Shown here one piece after another: positions 17,321 through 26,450 of a DNA stretch of 64,000 nt (the stretch's first letter is position 1; every line of letters begins with the position of its first letter). The stretch comes from Sulfitobacter sp. S190. Lineage in GTDB: Bacteria > Pseudomonadota > Alphaproteobacteria > Rhodobacterales > Rhodobacteraceae. Below the pieces are notes generated by a model. That model had not been told where the DNA came from and made no database searches. It worked only from the letters and a program-made list of their open reading frames with translations. Location of the stretch: NCBI RefSeq assembly GCF_025141935.1, contig NZ_CP081123.1, forward strand, positions 1-64,000, written 5' to 3'. The position numbers and the translations under genes are program-made.

Positions 17321-18652
17321 ATGGCTTACGGACAGTTCGAGCAGTTTATCCGCAACATGGGTCGGGTGATGACCCAGGTAAACACCAAGCTGCAGCGGGA
17401 TCTGACAATGCGCAGCCGGGTGTCGCGCAGGTTTTCGCAGACCGAAGTGGCAGAGTTTTTGTCGGTCGATGCCACATATCTCACGCGCATTTCGAAAGAC
17501 GAAACGAACTACCCAGAAGGAGAGCGAAACGGGCGCGAACGCAGCTTTTCTCCGGCGGAAATTATCACGATACGCGGCATCCTCGCCAGTCGTCCCGGCG
17601 CCCGACGTGATCACCTGTACTGGCGGCAGCCCGGTGATCCGCTTAAAGTGGTGACCTTCGGAGCGCAGAAGGGCGGCACCGGCAAATCACTTACCGCCGC
17701 GCATTTTGCGCAGTACCTCTCGCTCTTCTATGGGCTTCGCGTCGGGGTGATAGATGCGGACCCCCAAGCAACGGCCAGTCTGTATTTTGCGGACGCTGAT
17801 CTCCCGCTCTTCGCGCCAGACACCCCTACCCTCGCAGAGTTCATGGGGGTCGACGATCCGGGTGCCTCCGAACTGACAAAGAGAAGCGCGCAAGAGCTTG
17901 ACGATATATGGCGGCCCACGCCTTGGCCCGGCGTGCGATTGATCCCCGGCGGGGCCAACATCCAGAACGGTGATATCAGCCTGTTCTTCCTGTCGCAGCG
18001 CGCCGGTGTCCCTGTCTACAGGGTGCTGCGCGATGCGATATCGACCTGGGACGCGCAGAACGGGCCAAAAACCATGATCGCCGATCTGCGCGATGCTAAT
18101 GGTGCGTTTGATCCGGACCGTTTGCAAACCGCCCTCAACGAAACGCTTGATGTGATCGTGATAGACCAACAACCCTCGCTGACATTGATGCAGCTGAATG
18201 GGTTGATCGCAGCCGATAGCGTCGTCATCCCGCAAACAATGAAGGGTTTCGATCTGGCTACATTGGCGACCTATGTCGGGAACATTGGCGAATATCTGGA
18301 ATTCATCATGGGGTTTGAGGCGGATCTGGAGATTGGCAATGGCGATCACATCGTTCTGCCGACCATTGTGCAGGAGCAAAACAATCAGGACACCGACCAG
18401 ATTGTCGATCTGTACCGCCGCAGCCCTCGCGAAATCAGCCAAGTCTGGTACAATCGGTCCGACGCCATTGCCAATGCGTCGGAGGAATACAAGAGCATCT
18501 ATGAATACCTGCCGCCACGCACGCGGCGGACCAGTGCAAAGGCATTTATGAGCAATGCGAACGCAGTGAACGACGGGTTGGTTTCCCGCGTCCTGCCGCA
18601 TCTGCCGACCCGCGGTTTTGCGGATGCCTTCATCAAAGAGAGGTGGAGCTGA
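17321..18652 (+). CDS. parA: ParA/RepA-type plasmid partition ATPase
   Basis: The 443-residue protein has an N-terminal helix-turn-helix extension (about 35-60, SQTEVAEFLSVDATYLTRI), typical of larger plasmid ParA proteins that also repress their operon. The ParA ATPase domain follows, with deviant Walker A KGGTGKS (117-123), DADPQA and the Walker B region VIVIDQQPSL. It moves plasmid copies apart using ParB bound at centromere sites. It starts 21 bp after rep and its stop TGA shares a base with the parB ATG. The right-arm copy is frameshifted. Confidence 0.92.
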   Translation: MAYGQFEQFIRNMGRVMTQVNTKLQRDLTMRSRVSRRFSQTEVAEFLSVDATYLTRISKDETNYPEGERNGRERSFSPAEIITIRGILASRPGARRDHLYWRQPGDPLKVVTFGAQKGGTGKSLTAAHFAQYLSLFYGLRVGVIDADPQATASLYFADADLPLFAPDTPTLAEFMGVDDPGASELTKRSAQELDDIWRPTPWPGVRLIPGGANIQNGDISLFFLSQRAGVPVYRVLRDAISTWDAQNGPKTMIADLRDANGAFDPDRLQTALNETLDVIVIDQQPSLTLMQLNGLIAADSVVIPQTMKGFDLATLATYVGNIGEYLEFIMGFEADLEIGNGDHIVLPTIVQEQNNQDTDQIVDLYRRSPREISQVWYNRSDAIANASEEYKSIYEYLPPRTRRTSAKAFMSNANAVNDGLVSRVLPHLPTRGFADAFIKERWS

Positions 18653-19584
18653 TGGCCCGAAAACGCAAACTCGACGCTGGCCCGATCGACGGCGTACAGG
18701 CCCCCGAAACCAAGAGCATGCCGGGCATGGGCGGTATGTGGGGCGGGACCGCGCTGAACATGTTGCGGCAACGGCTCGACGATACCCGCAGCACGCTGAC
18801 GGATGGCATCATGAACGGGACGGTGGCAGTCAGGCTGGACCCGGATCAGGTTCTCGACCCTATGGGAAGTGACCGACAAAGCGGGTGGCAGGACGACCCC
18901 GAATTCCTGTCGCTGGTCGATAACATCAAACGGCGCGGGCAGACACAGGCGATCCGCGTGCGGCCGGCAGACGCAAATTGGCTGCCGGATGGCGAGACGC
19001 CGACCGAAGTCAGCGGACAGTTTATCATACAGTCGGGTCGCCGCCGTCTGGCCGCGTGTGCACAGCTTGACCGGCCCGTGATTGCTGTGCTGTCGACTGT
19101 GGAGGGCGACGCAGCTCTTGCCGATCTGGAAGAGCGCTTCCACGAAAACACCATGCGAAAGAACCTCAACGGGTTCGAGGAATTGTTGTCGATCGGTCTC
19201 ATCGCTGAATCGCTGGGGTTCTTGTCGCAGCAGGAAATTGCGACACGGCTGAGCGTGAGCCAGAATGACGTTTCATTGGGACGCGCCTGCGTTGAATTGC
19301 ACGATCGCATTGTTGCCGATATCGACATCGCGAATACGCCCAAACGTGCCTATCGCGAGATTATTCCCCAGCTGAGGGGCAAGGCCGCACCGCCGAAGCT
19401 GACGAAGTCCGGCAAGGTCAAACCGGCCGTGTCCGAGGCCCAGCAGGGGCAGGTCAAGGTTGCGGTCAAGCGGGCGAGCAACGGTAACTTGCAACTCAAG
19501 CTCAGCGCCGACCACGATGTTGATCCTGATTGGCTGGCGCGGGCGGTGGCACGCATGGTCAATGCCCAAAAAGACAATGTCTGA
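18652..19584 (+). CDS. parB: ParB-family plasmid partition protein
   Basis: The 310-residue protein starts at ATG 18652, sharing one base with the parA stop, behind GAGGTGGAG. It has the ParB N-terminal nuclease-like domain (NIKRRGQTQAIRVRP, FIIQSGRRRLAAC, ERFHENTMRKNLNGFEEL) and a central helix-turn-helix (about 190-215, LSQQEIATRLSVSQNDVSLG). It should bind parS-like palindromes, for which 16973 and 17302 are candidates. It is complete only here; the second copy runs off the window. Confidence 0.92.
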   Translation: MARKRKLDAGPIDGVQAPETKSMPGMGGMWGGTALNMLRQRLDDTRSTLTDGIMNGTVAVRLDPDQVLDPMGSDRQSGWQDDPEFLSLVDNIKRRGQTQAIRVRPADANWLPDGETPTEVSGQFIIQSGRRRLAACAQLDRPVIAVLSTVEGDAALADLEERFHENTMRKNLNGFEELLSIGLIAESLGFLSQQEIATRLSVSQNDVSLGRACVELHDRIVADIDIANTPKRAYREIIPQLRGKAAPPKLTKSGKVKPAVSEAQQGQVKVAVKRASNGNLQLKLSADHDVDPDWLARAVARMVNAQKDNV

Positions 19585-19608
19585 ACAGAACACCGGAAGG
19601 AAACCCTG

Positions 19609-20598
19609 ATGCAAAAACCGACACTGCGCCAACATCTGACCGAGGCGGATGTGGATCGTGATCTGGCGGGTCTGATTGACGACATCGCAAGCGCCTGCCG
19701 GTTTATCGCCGACCACGTGCGCCATGGCGCATTTCAGGGAAACCTTGGCGCCGCAGGCAGCACCAATGTTCAGGGCGAGACGCAAAAGCAACTCGACGTG
19801 ATATCGGACGAAGAGTTCGCAGCAAGGTGCCGGAGCAATCCGCGGATCGCGGCCCTCGTCTCGGAAGAGGTGGATGACGTCAATTGGCTCAAGACGGACC
19901 CGCAGGCGGGCGATTTCATCGTCTACTATGACCCTTTGGACGGGTCGTCGAACGTCGATGTGAACCTGTCTGTCGGCACGATCTTTTCGGTGGTTCGGCT
20001 GCCGCAAGATATTGAAAAGGCGGACGAAAATGCCGTTCTGATCAAGGGGGACCAGCAGGTTTGTGCCGGGTATGCCGTTTATGGCCCATCAACGGGGTTT
20101 GTTCTGACGACGGGGCAGGGGGTCCATGGATTTACGCATCATCCGGGCAGCGGAGAGTTCTTGCTGACGCAGCCCGACATGACGGTCCCCGCCGAAACAT
20201 CCGAATACGCGATCAACAGCTCGCGCGCCGAGAAGTGGGAGACGCCGGTCGCCCGCTATATTTCCGATAACGTGGCGGGGAAATCCGGTCCTCGGGGCCG
20301 GTCGTTCAACATGCGCTGGACCGCTTCGATGGTTGCCGACGTTCACCGCATTTTGACCCGCGGCGGTGTCTTTCTCTATCCGATGGACAGCGGCAATGCG
20401 GCGTCCGGTGGGAAGTTGCGGCTTATGTACGAAGCCAATCCCATGGCGTTGATCATCGAAGCGGCTGGCGGTGCCGCATCAACCGGACGGGGCCGCATTC
20501 TGGAGGTCGATCCGACGGGCCATCACCAGCGCGTGCCCGTCATACTGGGATCAAAAGACGAAGTGGCGGTCATCGAAAGATACCACGCGGAGGGTTAG
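19609..20598 (+). CDS. fbp: Fructose-1,6-bisphosphatase class I
   Basis: The 329-residue protein is a class I FBPase. It has the metal and phosphate motif YDPLDGSSNVDVN (about 107-119), an upstream LVSEE and the active-site stretch GGKLRLMYEANPMA. It hydrolyses fructose-1,6-bisphosphate to fructose-6-phosphate in gluconeogenesis or the Calvin cycle. No Calvin-cycle gene is present, so gluconeogenesis is the likelier role; the galactose route encoded here yields only C3 units. It begins 24 bp after parB with AAGGAAA upstream. Its TAG stop interlocks with the TAA of the convergent GntR gene. Confidence 0.94.
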   Translation: MQKPTLRQHLTEADVDRDLAGLIDDIASACRFIADHVRHGAFQGNLGAAGSTNVQGETQKQLDVISDEEFAARCRSNPRIAALVSEEVDDVNWLKTDPQAGDFIVYYDPLDGSSNVDVNLSVGTIFSVVRLPQDIEKADENAVLIKGDQQVCAGYAVYGPSTGFVLTTGQGVHGFTHHPGSGEFLLTQPDMTVPAETSEYAINSSRAEKWETPVARYISDNVAGKSGPRGRSFNMRWTASMVADVHRILTRGGVFLYPMDSGNAASGGKLRLMYEANPMALIIEAAGGAASTGRGRILEVDPTGHHQRVPVILGSKDEVAVIERYHAEG

Positions 20599-21260
20599 GG
20601 CGTCTCTTCCTGGCTGTCGAGGATCTGCGCGATAACGGCGTGTCCTTGCAGAATATCCTGATGGATCGCTTCACCCACGGCCTCGACGTCACCATCCCGC
20701 AATGCGGCGAGCGCGACCTGATGCATATCCGGCATAGGCTGTGCATCGTTGCGGTCACAGACATCACGCAGGGCCGGTCCCACGCGAAGCCAATGCGCGG
20801 CCGCGGTCGCCATTAGAATTTCAGCTTCGGAACTGGCGTAAAGGGTCCAGTGAAACGCGTGGTTGTGGCGTAGGTAAGCGTTGATATCGCCGTCTTGTAT
20901 TGCCTGTGTCACCTTGGCGTCAATGGTCTCTAACGCGGCGATTTCTGCGGGTTCCATGCCAACCGCACCAAGGCGCGCGAGTTGAGGTTCGATACCGGTG
21001 CGGGCGTATGTCAGCTCTTGCAACTGATGCATGGTAAGCCGCGGGACCGAAACGCGCCGGTTATCTGTGGCCAGCAGCGCGCCTTCGGCGATCAGGCGGC
21101 GGATCGCTTCGCGCACCGGTGTGATCCCCGCGTCCAGTCGATCAACGATCCCCTGGATCGTGACTGCCGCCCCCGGGGCCAGTTCGCCGAACAACACCAG
21201 ATCACGCGCCTGCCGATAGACAACTTCGTGGGTGGGCAGGCTGGCGGCGGCTGTGGTCAT
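20595..21260 (-). CDS. GntR-family regulator (FadR/FCD type)
   Basis: The 221-residue protein has an N-terminal winged helix (VLFGELAPGAAVTIQGIVDRLDAGITPVREAIRRL) typical of GntR proteins and an all-helical FCD effector domain with the usual His-rich ligand positions (HNHAFHWTLY, MHQVALAAL). It is the last gene of the minus-strand importer operon, 58 bp beyond the ATPase gene, and may sense the imported compound. Its stop overlaps that of fbp by 3 bases. Confidence 0.88.
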   Translation of the reverse strand: MTTAAASLPTHEVVYRQARDLVLFGELAPGAAVTIQGIVDRLDAGITPVREAIRRLIAEGALLATDNRRVSVPRLTMHQLQELTYARTGIEPQLARLGAVGMEPAEIAALETIDAKVTQAIQDGDINAYLRHNHAFHWTLYASSEAEILMATAAAHWLRVGPALRDVCDRNDAQPMPDMHQVALAALRDGDVEAVGEAIHQDILQGHAVIAQILDSQEETP

Positions 21261-21318
21261 GGGAATATCCTGAAGGGTGCGATTTGATCAAAATATCAGA
21301 CAGGCAGGGCGGCGTAAA

Positions 21319-22119
21319 TCAGTCACCGTGCCACGGTTGATGGGGATCGGGCAGGGGGATCGCATCTAACAAGGCGCGAGTATAGGCGGCTTGGGGTCTC
21401 TCGAATAAGTCAGGCGTTTTTCCCTGTTCTACGATGTGTCCGTTGTGCAGAACGATGATGTCACTGCACAGACGCCGCACGACAGAGAGGTCATGGCTGA
21501 TGAACGCGAGGGTGAGGCCAAGATCGCGCACCAGATCACCCAGCAGGTTCAGAACCTGCGCCTGACTGGATACGTCGAGGCCGGAAACGATTTCGTCCGC
21601 CAGTATAAAATTCGGACGCAGGGCGATGGCGCGCGCGATGCCGACGCGCTGGCGCTGACCGCCGGAAAGCTCGTGCGGGTATCGCTGTGCGAAGTTCTGC
21701 GGCAGCCCGACCATATCGAGCGCCTCCGCCACCCGCCTGCCGACATTTTCGACGCCGTGCAACCGTAGCGGCCCCGCGATAATCCCGCCAACGCGGCGGC
21801 GCGGATTGAGCGATGACATAGGATCCTGAAAGATCATCTGGAATTTTCGGCGCAAGGGTCGAAGTTCTGCCTCGGACAGATGCGTTATGTCCTGACCCCG
21901 AAAGCTGATCGTACCTGTATCAGGCTCTAACAGGCGCAACATCGCGCGGCCAAGCGTGGATTTCCCCGATCCGGACCCGCCAACAATACCGACGACCGAT
22001 CCGGCCTCGATCGTGAACGAGACATTTTTGAGCACGTCATTACGCGGCGCGCGCCCGATCAGCGGCTTCGCGCTTCGATCGGGAAAGCTCAGGCAAAGGT
22101 CATGGACGCGGTACATCAA
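21319..22119 (-). CDS. Oligopeptide/dipeptide-type ABC transporter ATPase (DppF/OppF)
   Basis: The 266-residue ATPase has Walker A GGSGSGKST, the signature LSGGQRQRVGIARAI and Walker B FILADE. The C-terminal LLDAIPLPDP is typical of OppF-type subunits. It is the second ATPase of a five-gene importer encoded from 26412 to 21319. It overlaps the DppD-type gene by 4 bp. Confidence 0.92.
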   Translation of the reverse strand: MMYRVHDLCLSFPDRSAKPLIGRAPRNDVLKNVSFTIEAGSVVGIVGGSGSGKSTLGRAMLRLLEPDTGTISFRGQDITHLSEAELRPLRRKFQMIFQDPMSSLNPRRRVGGIIAGPLRLHGVENVGRRVAEALDMVGLPQNFAQRYPHELSGGQRQRVGIARAIALRPNFILADEIVSGLDVSSQAQVLNLLGDLVRDLGLTLAFISHDLSVVRRLCSDIIVLHNGHIVEQGKTPDLFERPQAAYTRALLDAIPLPDPHQPWHGD

Positions 22120-22982
22120 CCGTGCCTCGCATCATGCTGGGCAATTTCGGCATCGGCGGCCGCGATCACCTCGGCGGATACGGGCGTCAGGCTGCTGTCC
22201 GGATCCGTGTACGTGGGGGTCGCCGCCAGAAGGGCGCGGGCGTAGCTGTGGATCGGCCTTTCGAAAAAGCGGCGCATGGGGGCGTTTTCGACAATCTTGC
22301 CCGCGTAGAGAACGCTGAGCCTGTCACAGACTTTGCTCACCACGCCCAGATCATGCGTGACGAAGACGAGCGCGGTGCCATGCGTGCGCTGCATCTGGCG
22401 GATCAGTGTCAGAATCTGCTTCTGGACGGTCACGTCAAGCGCGGTCGTCGGCTCATCCGCGACGATGAGATTTGGTTCTGCGGCAAAGGCCGAAGCAATC
22501 AGGATACGCTGCCGCATCCCGCCCGACAGCTCATGTGGATAGGACTGCATGACGCGGGTGGGGTCGGGGATATGAACCTCCTCGAGAAGCTCAAGGGCGC
22601 GGTCGAAGGCGCGGCGCCTGTTCCACCCCAGTATATGCACCAGCCGGTGGGTGATTTGCGGACCGACGCGCCGGACAGGATTGAGCGCAGTAAGCGGATC
22701 CTGCGGGATCAGCGCGGCACGGGCGCCGATACGCCGCCGTCTTTCGGCCGGAGGAAGGGTCAAAAGGTCGGTGCCTTCCAGAATGATCTGGCCGCTGTCG
22801 ATACGTAATGCGCGGGGCAGGGTGCCCAGTACCGACTTGCCTATCATGGACTTGCCTGCGCCGCTTTCCCCGACGAGCCCCACGACCTGTCCAGCGTGGA
22901 CCTGCATCGTCACGTCCCGCAAAATGCGGGGCCCCCGCGCGAGCGACACGTTGAGGTTTCTTATGTCCAGATAGGGTGTCAT
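22116..22982 (-). CDS. Oligopeptide/dipeptide-type ABC transporter ATPase (DppD/OppD)
   Basis: The 288-residue ATPase starts at ATG 22982 (MTPYLDIRNLNV). The open frame extends to 23783, but that part is a shadow of the permease gene. Walker A is GESGAGKS, the signature LSGGMRQRILIASAF and Walker B LIVADEPTTALD. The C-terminus has the dipeptide/nickel-type motif HSYARALLAATP. The ATG overlaps the permease stop by 4 bp. Confidence 0.92.
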   Translation of the reverse strand: MTPYLDIRNLNVSLARGPRILRDVTMQVHAGQVVGLVGESGAGKSMIGKSVLGTLPRALRIDSGQIILEGTDLLTLPPAERRRRIGARAALIPQDPLTALNPVRRVGPQITHRLVHILGWNRRRAFDRALELLEEVHIPDPTRVMQSYPHELSGGMRQRILIASAFAAEPNLIVADEPTTALDVTVQKQILTLIRQMQRTHGTALVFVTHDLGVVSKVCDRLSVLYAGKIVENAPMRRFFERPIHSYARALLAATPTYTDPDSSLTPVSAEVIAAADAEIAQHDARHG

Positions 22983-23830
22983 CGCAGCACCGGATCGAAA
23001 CGGTCTTTGAGCCCTTCGCCCAGTTGCGAAAAGCTCAGGACAGTCAAAAACAGCGTGATAAGTGGGAACACGAGCACCCACCACGCCTGATACACCGACG
23101 TGCGCCCCTCGGCGATCATGCCGCCCCAGGTCGGGCTGTCGGTCGAAATGGAGAGGTTCACGAAGCTCAGGATCGCCTCGACAATCACCGCGATCCCCAT
23201 TTCGAGGGTCAGCAGCACAACGATGGTTGGCAGAACATTCGGCAGGATTTCCGTGAGCATCGTCGAAAGCCGCGACTTCCCCGCCACCTGCGCAGAGGCC
23301 ACGTAGTCCATCGCGCTTTGTCCCATCGCTTCGGCGCGGATCACGCGGGCAAAGCGGGTCCAATCGATGATGATGATGGCCAGAATGATGGACAACAGAC
23401 CCGGACCCATCACCGCAATGAGAAGTATTGCAAACAGGACGGGGGGGAAGGCCATCCAGATGTCGATCAGCCTGCTGATGATCCGGTCCGGCCAGCCGCG
23501 GTAGTATCCTGCGACCAGTCCGAGACTGCCGCCGATCAGGCATGTCGCACTGCCTGCAACCAGTGCCACGACAAGGGCAAGCCGTGCGCCATAAATGATG
23601 CGCGACAACACGTCCCGCCCGAGCGAGTCTGTGCCGAGAAGATACCCCGGTTCTGCCCCTGCTTCCCAGAATGGTGGCAGACGGCCCAGAAAGAGATCCT
23701 GCGCCAGAGGATCGTGCGGGGCGATCCACGGGGCACAGACGGCGACAACCGTCAGCACAATCAGCCAGCCGCCCGAAAGCCACAGGCGCAGGCCGACCGG
23801 CTGGCGCAGGGTCGCGCGGGCATCACGCAT
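22979..23830 (-). CDS. ABC transporter permease, DppC type
   Basis: The 283-residue permease has an N-terminal membrane segment followed by the DppC-family start APWIAPHDPLAQDL and LGTDSLGRDVLSRIIYGARLALVVAL. About five further membrane segments and the BPD_transp_1 loop follow. It overlaps the DppB-type gene by 8 bp. It is part of an importer for peptides or other small organic solutes; the family also moves opines, glutathione and aromatic amino-acid derivatives. Confidence 0.92.
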   Translation of the reverse strand: MRDARATLRQPVGLRLWLSGGWLIVLTVVAVCAPWIAPHDPLAQDLFLGRLPPFWEAGAEPGYLLGTDSLGRDVLSRIIYGARLALVVALVAGSATCLIGGSLGLVAGYYRGWPDRIISRLIDIWMAFPPVLFAILLIAVMGPGLLSIILAIIIIDWTRFARVIRAEAMGQSAMDYVASAQVAGKSRLSTMLTEILPNVLPTIVVLLTLEMGIAVIVEAILSFVNLSISTDSPTWGGMIAEGRTSVYQAWWVLVFPLITLFLTVLSFSQLGEGLKDRFDPVLR

Positions 23831-24833
23831 GACGCAGCCGCGGGTTCAGCACCACATAGAGCATATCGACAAGCAGGTTCACGGCCGTAAACAGCACCGC
23901 AAACAGGATCACGATCCCCTGGATCAGCGGCAGATCGCGGTTGATGACGGCGTCGATGGCCATGTTGCCCAGTCCTTCGTAGGAAAAAAGCCGCTCGATG
24001 ATGACGGTGCCGCCGATCAGGAATGTGAACTGCACGCCGACGAGCGTCAGCGTGGGCAGGATCGCGTTGGGAAGCGCTTCGCGGGTAATCACGCGGGTCT
24101 CGGCGTATCCTTTCGTGCGCGCCAACGTGACATAGTCGAGGTGCATCGTCTCTTTCAGCGACTGCTTGAGAAGCTGGGAAATGATCGCGGCCAACGGGAT
24201 GGCGAGCGCGAGTGCGGGCATGAACATATGCGCCACCAGATCTGCGAACACATCGAACCGCAGCCGGAAGAGGCTTTCGAAAAGAAGAAAGTTGGTGGCG
24301 AAATCCGTGTTCAGCGACGGCGAGATACGCCCCGAGATATGAAAGACCGGCCAGACGACGCCAAACAGCAGGATCAGCACAAGCCCCCACAGAAAATCGG
24401 GCACAGAAAGCGCTATGCCGGAGGTGACATCAATCGCGCCTTCGGTTTTCCCGTCGCGAAAGCGCGTGCCGGCCAACGCCAGTGCACCGCCCAAGATCAC
24501 GGCGATGACAAGGGCCATGATGGACAACTCCAGCGTGGCGGGCAGGCGGCCCAGCACCAGTTCCGATACCGGCTGCCGCGCGGTGATCGATGTGCCAAAA
24601 TCACCCTGCACGACGCCGGAAAGCCAGATGGTGAACTGTTCGAAAATAGATTTGTCGAACCCGTATTGAGCTTGCAATCTGGCAATATCTTCTTCGGTGG
24701 CGCCGGGGGGCAGCATCATCGCAATGGGATTGCCGGGCACAACACGGATCACGACAAAAACGATAATCGCAACCCCGAACAGGGTGATCACGGTGCCAAC
24801 AAGCCGGGCAAGGATACTGCGCAAAAGGGTCAT
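23823..24833 (-). CDS. ABC transporter permease, DppB type
   Basis: The 336-residue permease begins MTLLRSILARLVGTVITLFGV. It has six membrane segments, the DppB motif VVPGNPIAMML and the coupling loop LARTKGYAETRVITREALPNAILP. It partners the DppC-type permease. The 52-bp space between the binding-protein stop and its ATG is the only loose junction in this importer. Confidence 0.92.
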   Translation of the reverse strand: MTLLRSILARLVGTVITLFGVAIIVFVVIRVVPGNPIAMMLPPGATEEDIARLQAQYGFDKSIFEQFTIWLSGVVQGDFGTSITARQPVSELVLGRLPATLELSIMALVIAVILGGALALAGTRFRDGKTEGAIDVTSGIALSVPDFLWGLVLILLFGVVWPVFHISGRISPSLNTDFATNFLLFESLFRLRFDVFADLVAHMFMPALALAIPLAAIISQLLKQSLKETMHLDYVTLARTKGYAETRVITREALPNAILPTLTLVGVQFTFLIGGTVIIERLFSYEGLGNMAIDAVINRDLPLIQGIVILFAVLFTAVNLLVDMLYVVLNPRLRHA

Positions 24834-24885
24834 TCGGTCAATTCAGAAGGCGGGGCCCCGACAGCGCAGGGTCCCGTCAGATCCG

Positions 24886-26412
24886 TCAGGCCCGCGTCAT
24901 TAGATGGGGCAACAGCGCACCGGACCGGTGCGGCTGCACGACGACGCCCTGCGCGTGCAGGATCGGCTGCACATATTGGAGCAAGGGAATGACCTCGGCA
25001 TTCTCCGCGATCTTGCGATCCACCTCTTTCCAGCCCGCGATCCGCTTGGCCTCGTCCTTTTCCCCCCATAGCGGCAAGATCGCATCGAAGGTTTCCTGCC
25101 CGTCCCAGACCGAATGCGGCGAGGGGCCGAACATGGCAAACCCTGTCGATGTGGTCGGATCTCCGACCGAGTTGCCCCAGTTGTAGAACGCGGCGGGGGC
25201 CAGTTGATCGGCGGCACGCAGTTCGAAGTGTTTTGCGATCTCGTACACCTCGATCTCCGCCTCTATCCCGACCCGACGCCAAAGGCCGACAATCGCCTGA
25301 ATGATTTCGTAATCCTTGGGTTTAAAACCACGCGTGGTCTGTATCTTGAACGACACCGGATTGTCCGGACCGTACCCTGACGCCGCCAGAAGCTCCTTGG
25401 ATTTCTCGGGGTCAAACGGAACTTTGATGGTGTCGTCGAACGCTGCATAATCAGGTGTCTGCAACGTGTCGATCGGCACGCCGTAGCCTGACAGCAGACG
25501 GTCCACGATGAGCTGCTTGTCGATCGCGTGCGCCGCTGCCTTGCGTACATTCGGATCGGTCATCACCTCGATATCGTTCAGGAAAATCATCCCGATGTCG
25601 GATATCGGCGCGGCAGTTCCTTCGAGCCCGTCTTTTTCTTTCAGGCGGTCAAACTCTTCGTAGGGGATTTCAAGCGTGACATGCGCATTGCCGGATTCGA
25701 TCTCGGCCACACGTGATGCCGCGTCGGTCACGAATTTGATGGTCACGGTTTTGAATTCAGGCGCACCGCCCCAATAGTTTTCGTTCGCCTTGAGCCTGAC
25801 AAACGCATTGCGTTCGAACTTTTCGACCATGTAGGGGCCAGTGCCGATCGGCGCCGCTTCAAAGCCGTCTGCACCGACTTCCTCGTAATACTTTTTGGGC
25901 ATGACATAGCCGGTGAGAAAGCTCATCCATTTGAAGAATGTCGGCTCGTATTCCTTGACGTCCGCCGTGACACGATTGCCCTCGGCGGTGATGTTTTCGA
26001 CCTTGCCCCAGATGAAGTTGATCGGATTTCCGGTTTCCGGGTTTGCCGCCCGCTGCAGCGACCATGCGACATCCTCGGCGGTGAACGGATCGCCGTTGTG
26101 CCATGTCACCCCATCACGCACGTCCATCCAGATCTGGCTCTGATCATCGTTCCAGCCCCAATCCGTGATCAGACCGGAGCCAAAGCTCAGATCGGGGTTC
26201 TGTGGGATGAAGAGGTCATAGACCGATTGATAGATCCCTTGGATCGTGGGGTTTACGGCAGATGGGCCGACCGTCGGGTCCCAGCTTGGCAGATTGACGT
26301 TGTAGGCAATGACCAGTTCGTCGATCGTTTGCCCAAAGACGGGCATCGCCACGCACGCAAAGCTGGCAGCGGCGGCCGAGGATAGCAGCATGCTTCTTCT
26401 GTTGAGTTTCAT
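24886..26412 (-). CDS. ABC transporter substrate-binding protein, family 5 (peptide/opine type)
   Basis: The 508-residue family 5 binding protein starts at ATG 26412, 7 bases after GGGAG. The open frame upstream to 26622 lacks family character. The N-terminus MKLNRRSMLLSSAAAASF has a twin-arginine-like signal. Typical motifs include YQSVYDLFIPQNPDL, VTWHNGDPFTAEDVAWSLQRA and APIGTGPYMVEKFE. The ligand cannot be read from sequence. Its place between the FAD oxidoreductase and the permeases suggests it feeds the adjacent catabolic genes. Confidence 0.9.
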   Translation of the reverse strand: MKLNRRSMLLSSAAAASFACVAMPVFGQTIDELVIAYNVNLPSWDPTVGPSAVNPTIQGIYQSVYDLFIPQNPDLSFGSGLITDWGWNDDQSQIWMDVRDGVTWHNGDPFTAEDVAWSLQRAANPETGNPINFIWGKVENITAEGNRVTADVKEYEPTFFKWMSFLTGYVMPKKYYEEVGADGFEAAPIGTGPYMVEKFERNAFVRLKANENYWGGAPEFKTVTIKFVTDAASRVAEIESGNAHVTLEIPYEEFDRLKEKDGLEGTAAPISDIGMIFLNDIEVMTDPNVRKAAAHAIDKQLIVDRLLSGYGVPIDTLQTPDYAAFDDTIKVPFDPEKSKELLAASGYGPDNPVSFKIQTTRGFKPKDYEIIQAIVGLWRRVGIEAEIEVYEIAKHFELRAADQLAPAAFYNWGNSVGDPTTSTGFAMFGPSPHSVWDGQETFDAILPLWGEKDEAKRIAGWKEVDRKIAENAEVIPLLQYVQPILHAQGVVVQPHRSGALLPHLMTRA

Positions 26413-26450
26413 ATCGTGTCTCCCTGTTGAGGTGATGCGCCGTTGTGGCG

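Larger units (their letters stand above)
1..19449. repeat. Left arm of a 44.5-kb-period direct repeat (circular plasmid overlap)
   Basis: This arm matches 44558-64000 in order and orientation. The offset between arms is 44557 at base 1 and 44558 up to about 5250. It falls to 44548 by 6263, is 44547 from about 9193 to 16 kb, and rises to 44551 by 18.6 kb. The steps are small indels, mainly in homopolymers. Left-arm errors break reading frames that are open in the right arm, and the reverse holds near 61.5-62.6 kb. I infer a circular molecule of 44,547 bp whose overlapping ends were not trimmed. Confidence 0.93.
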
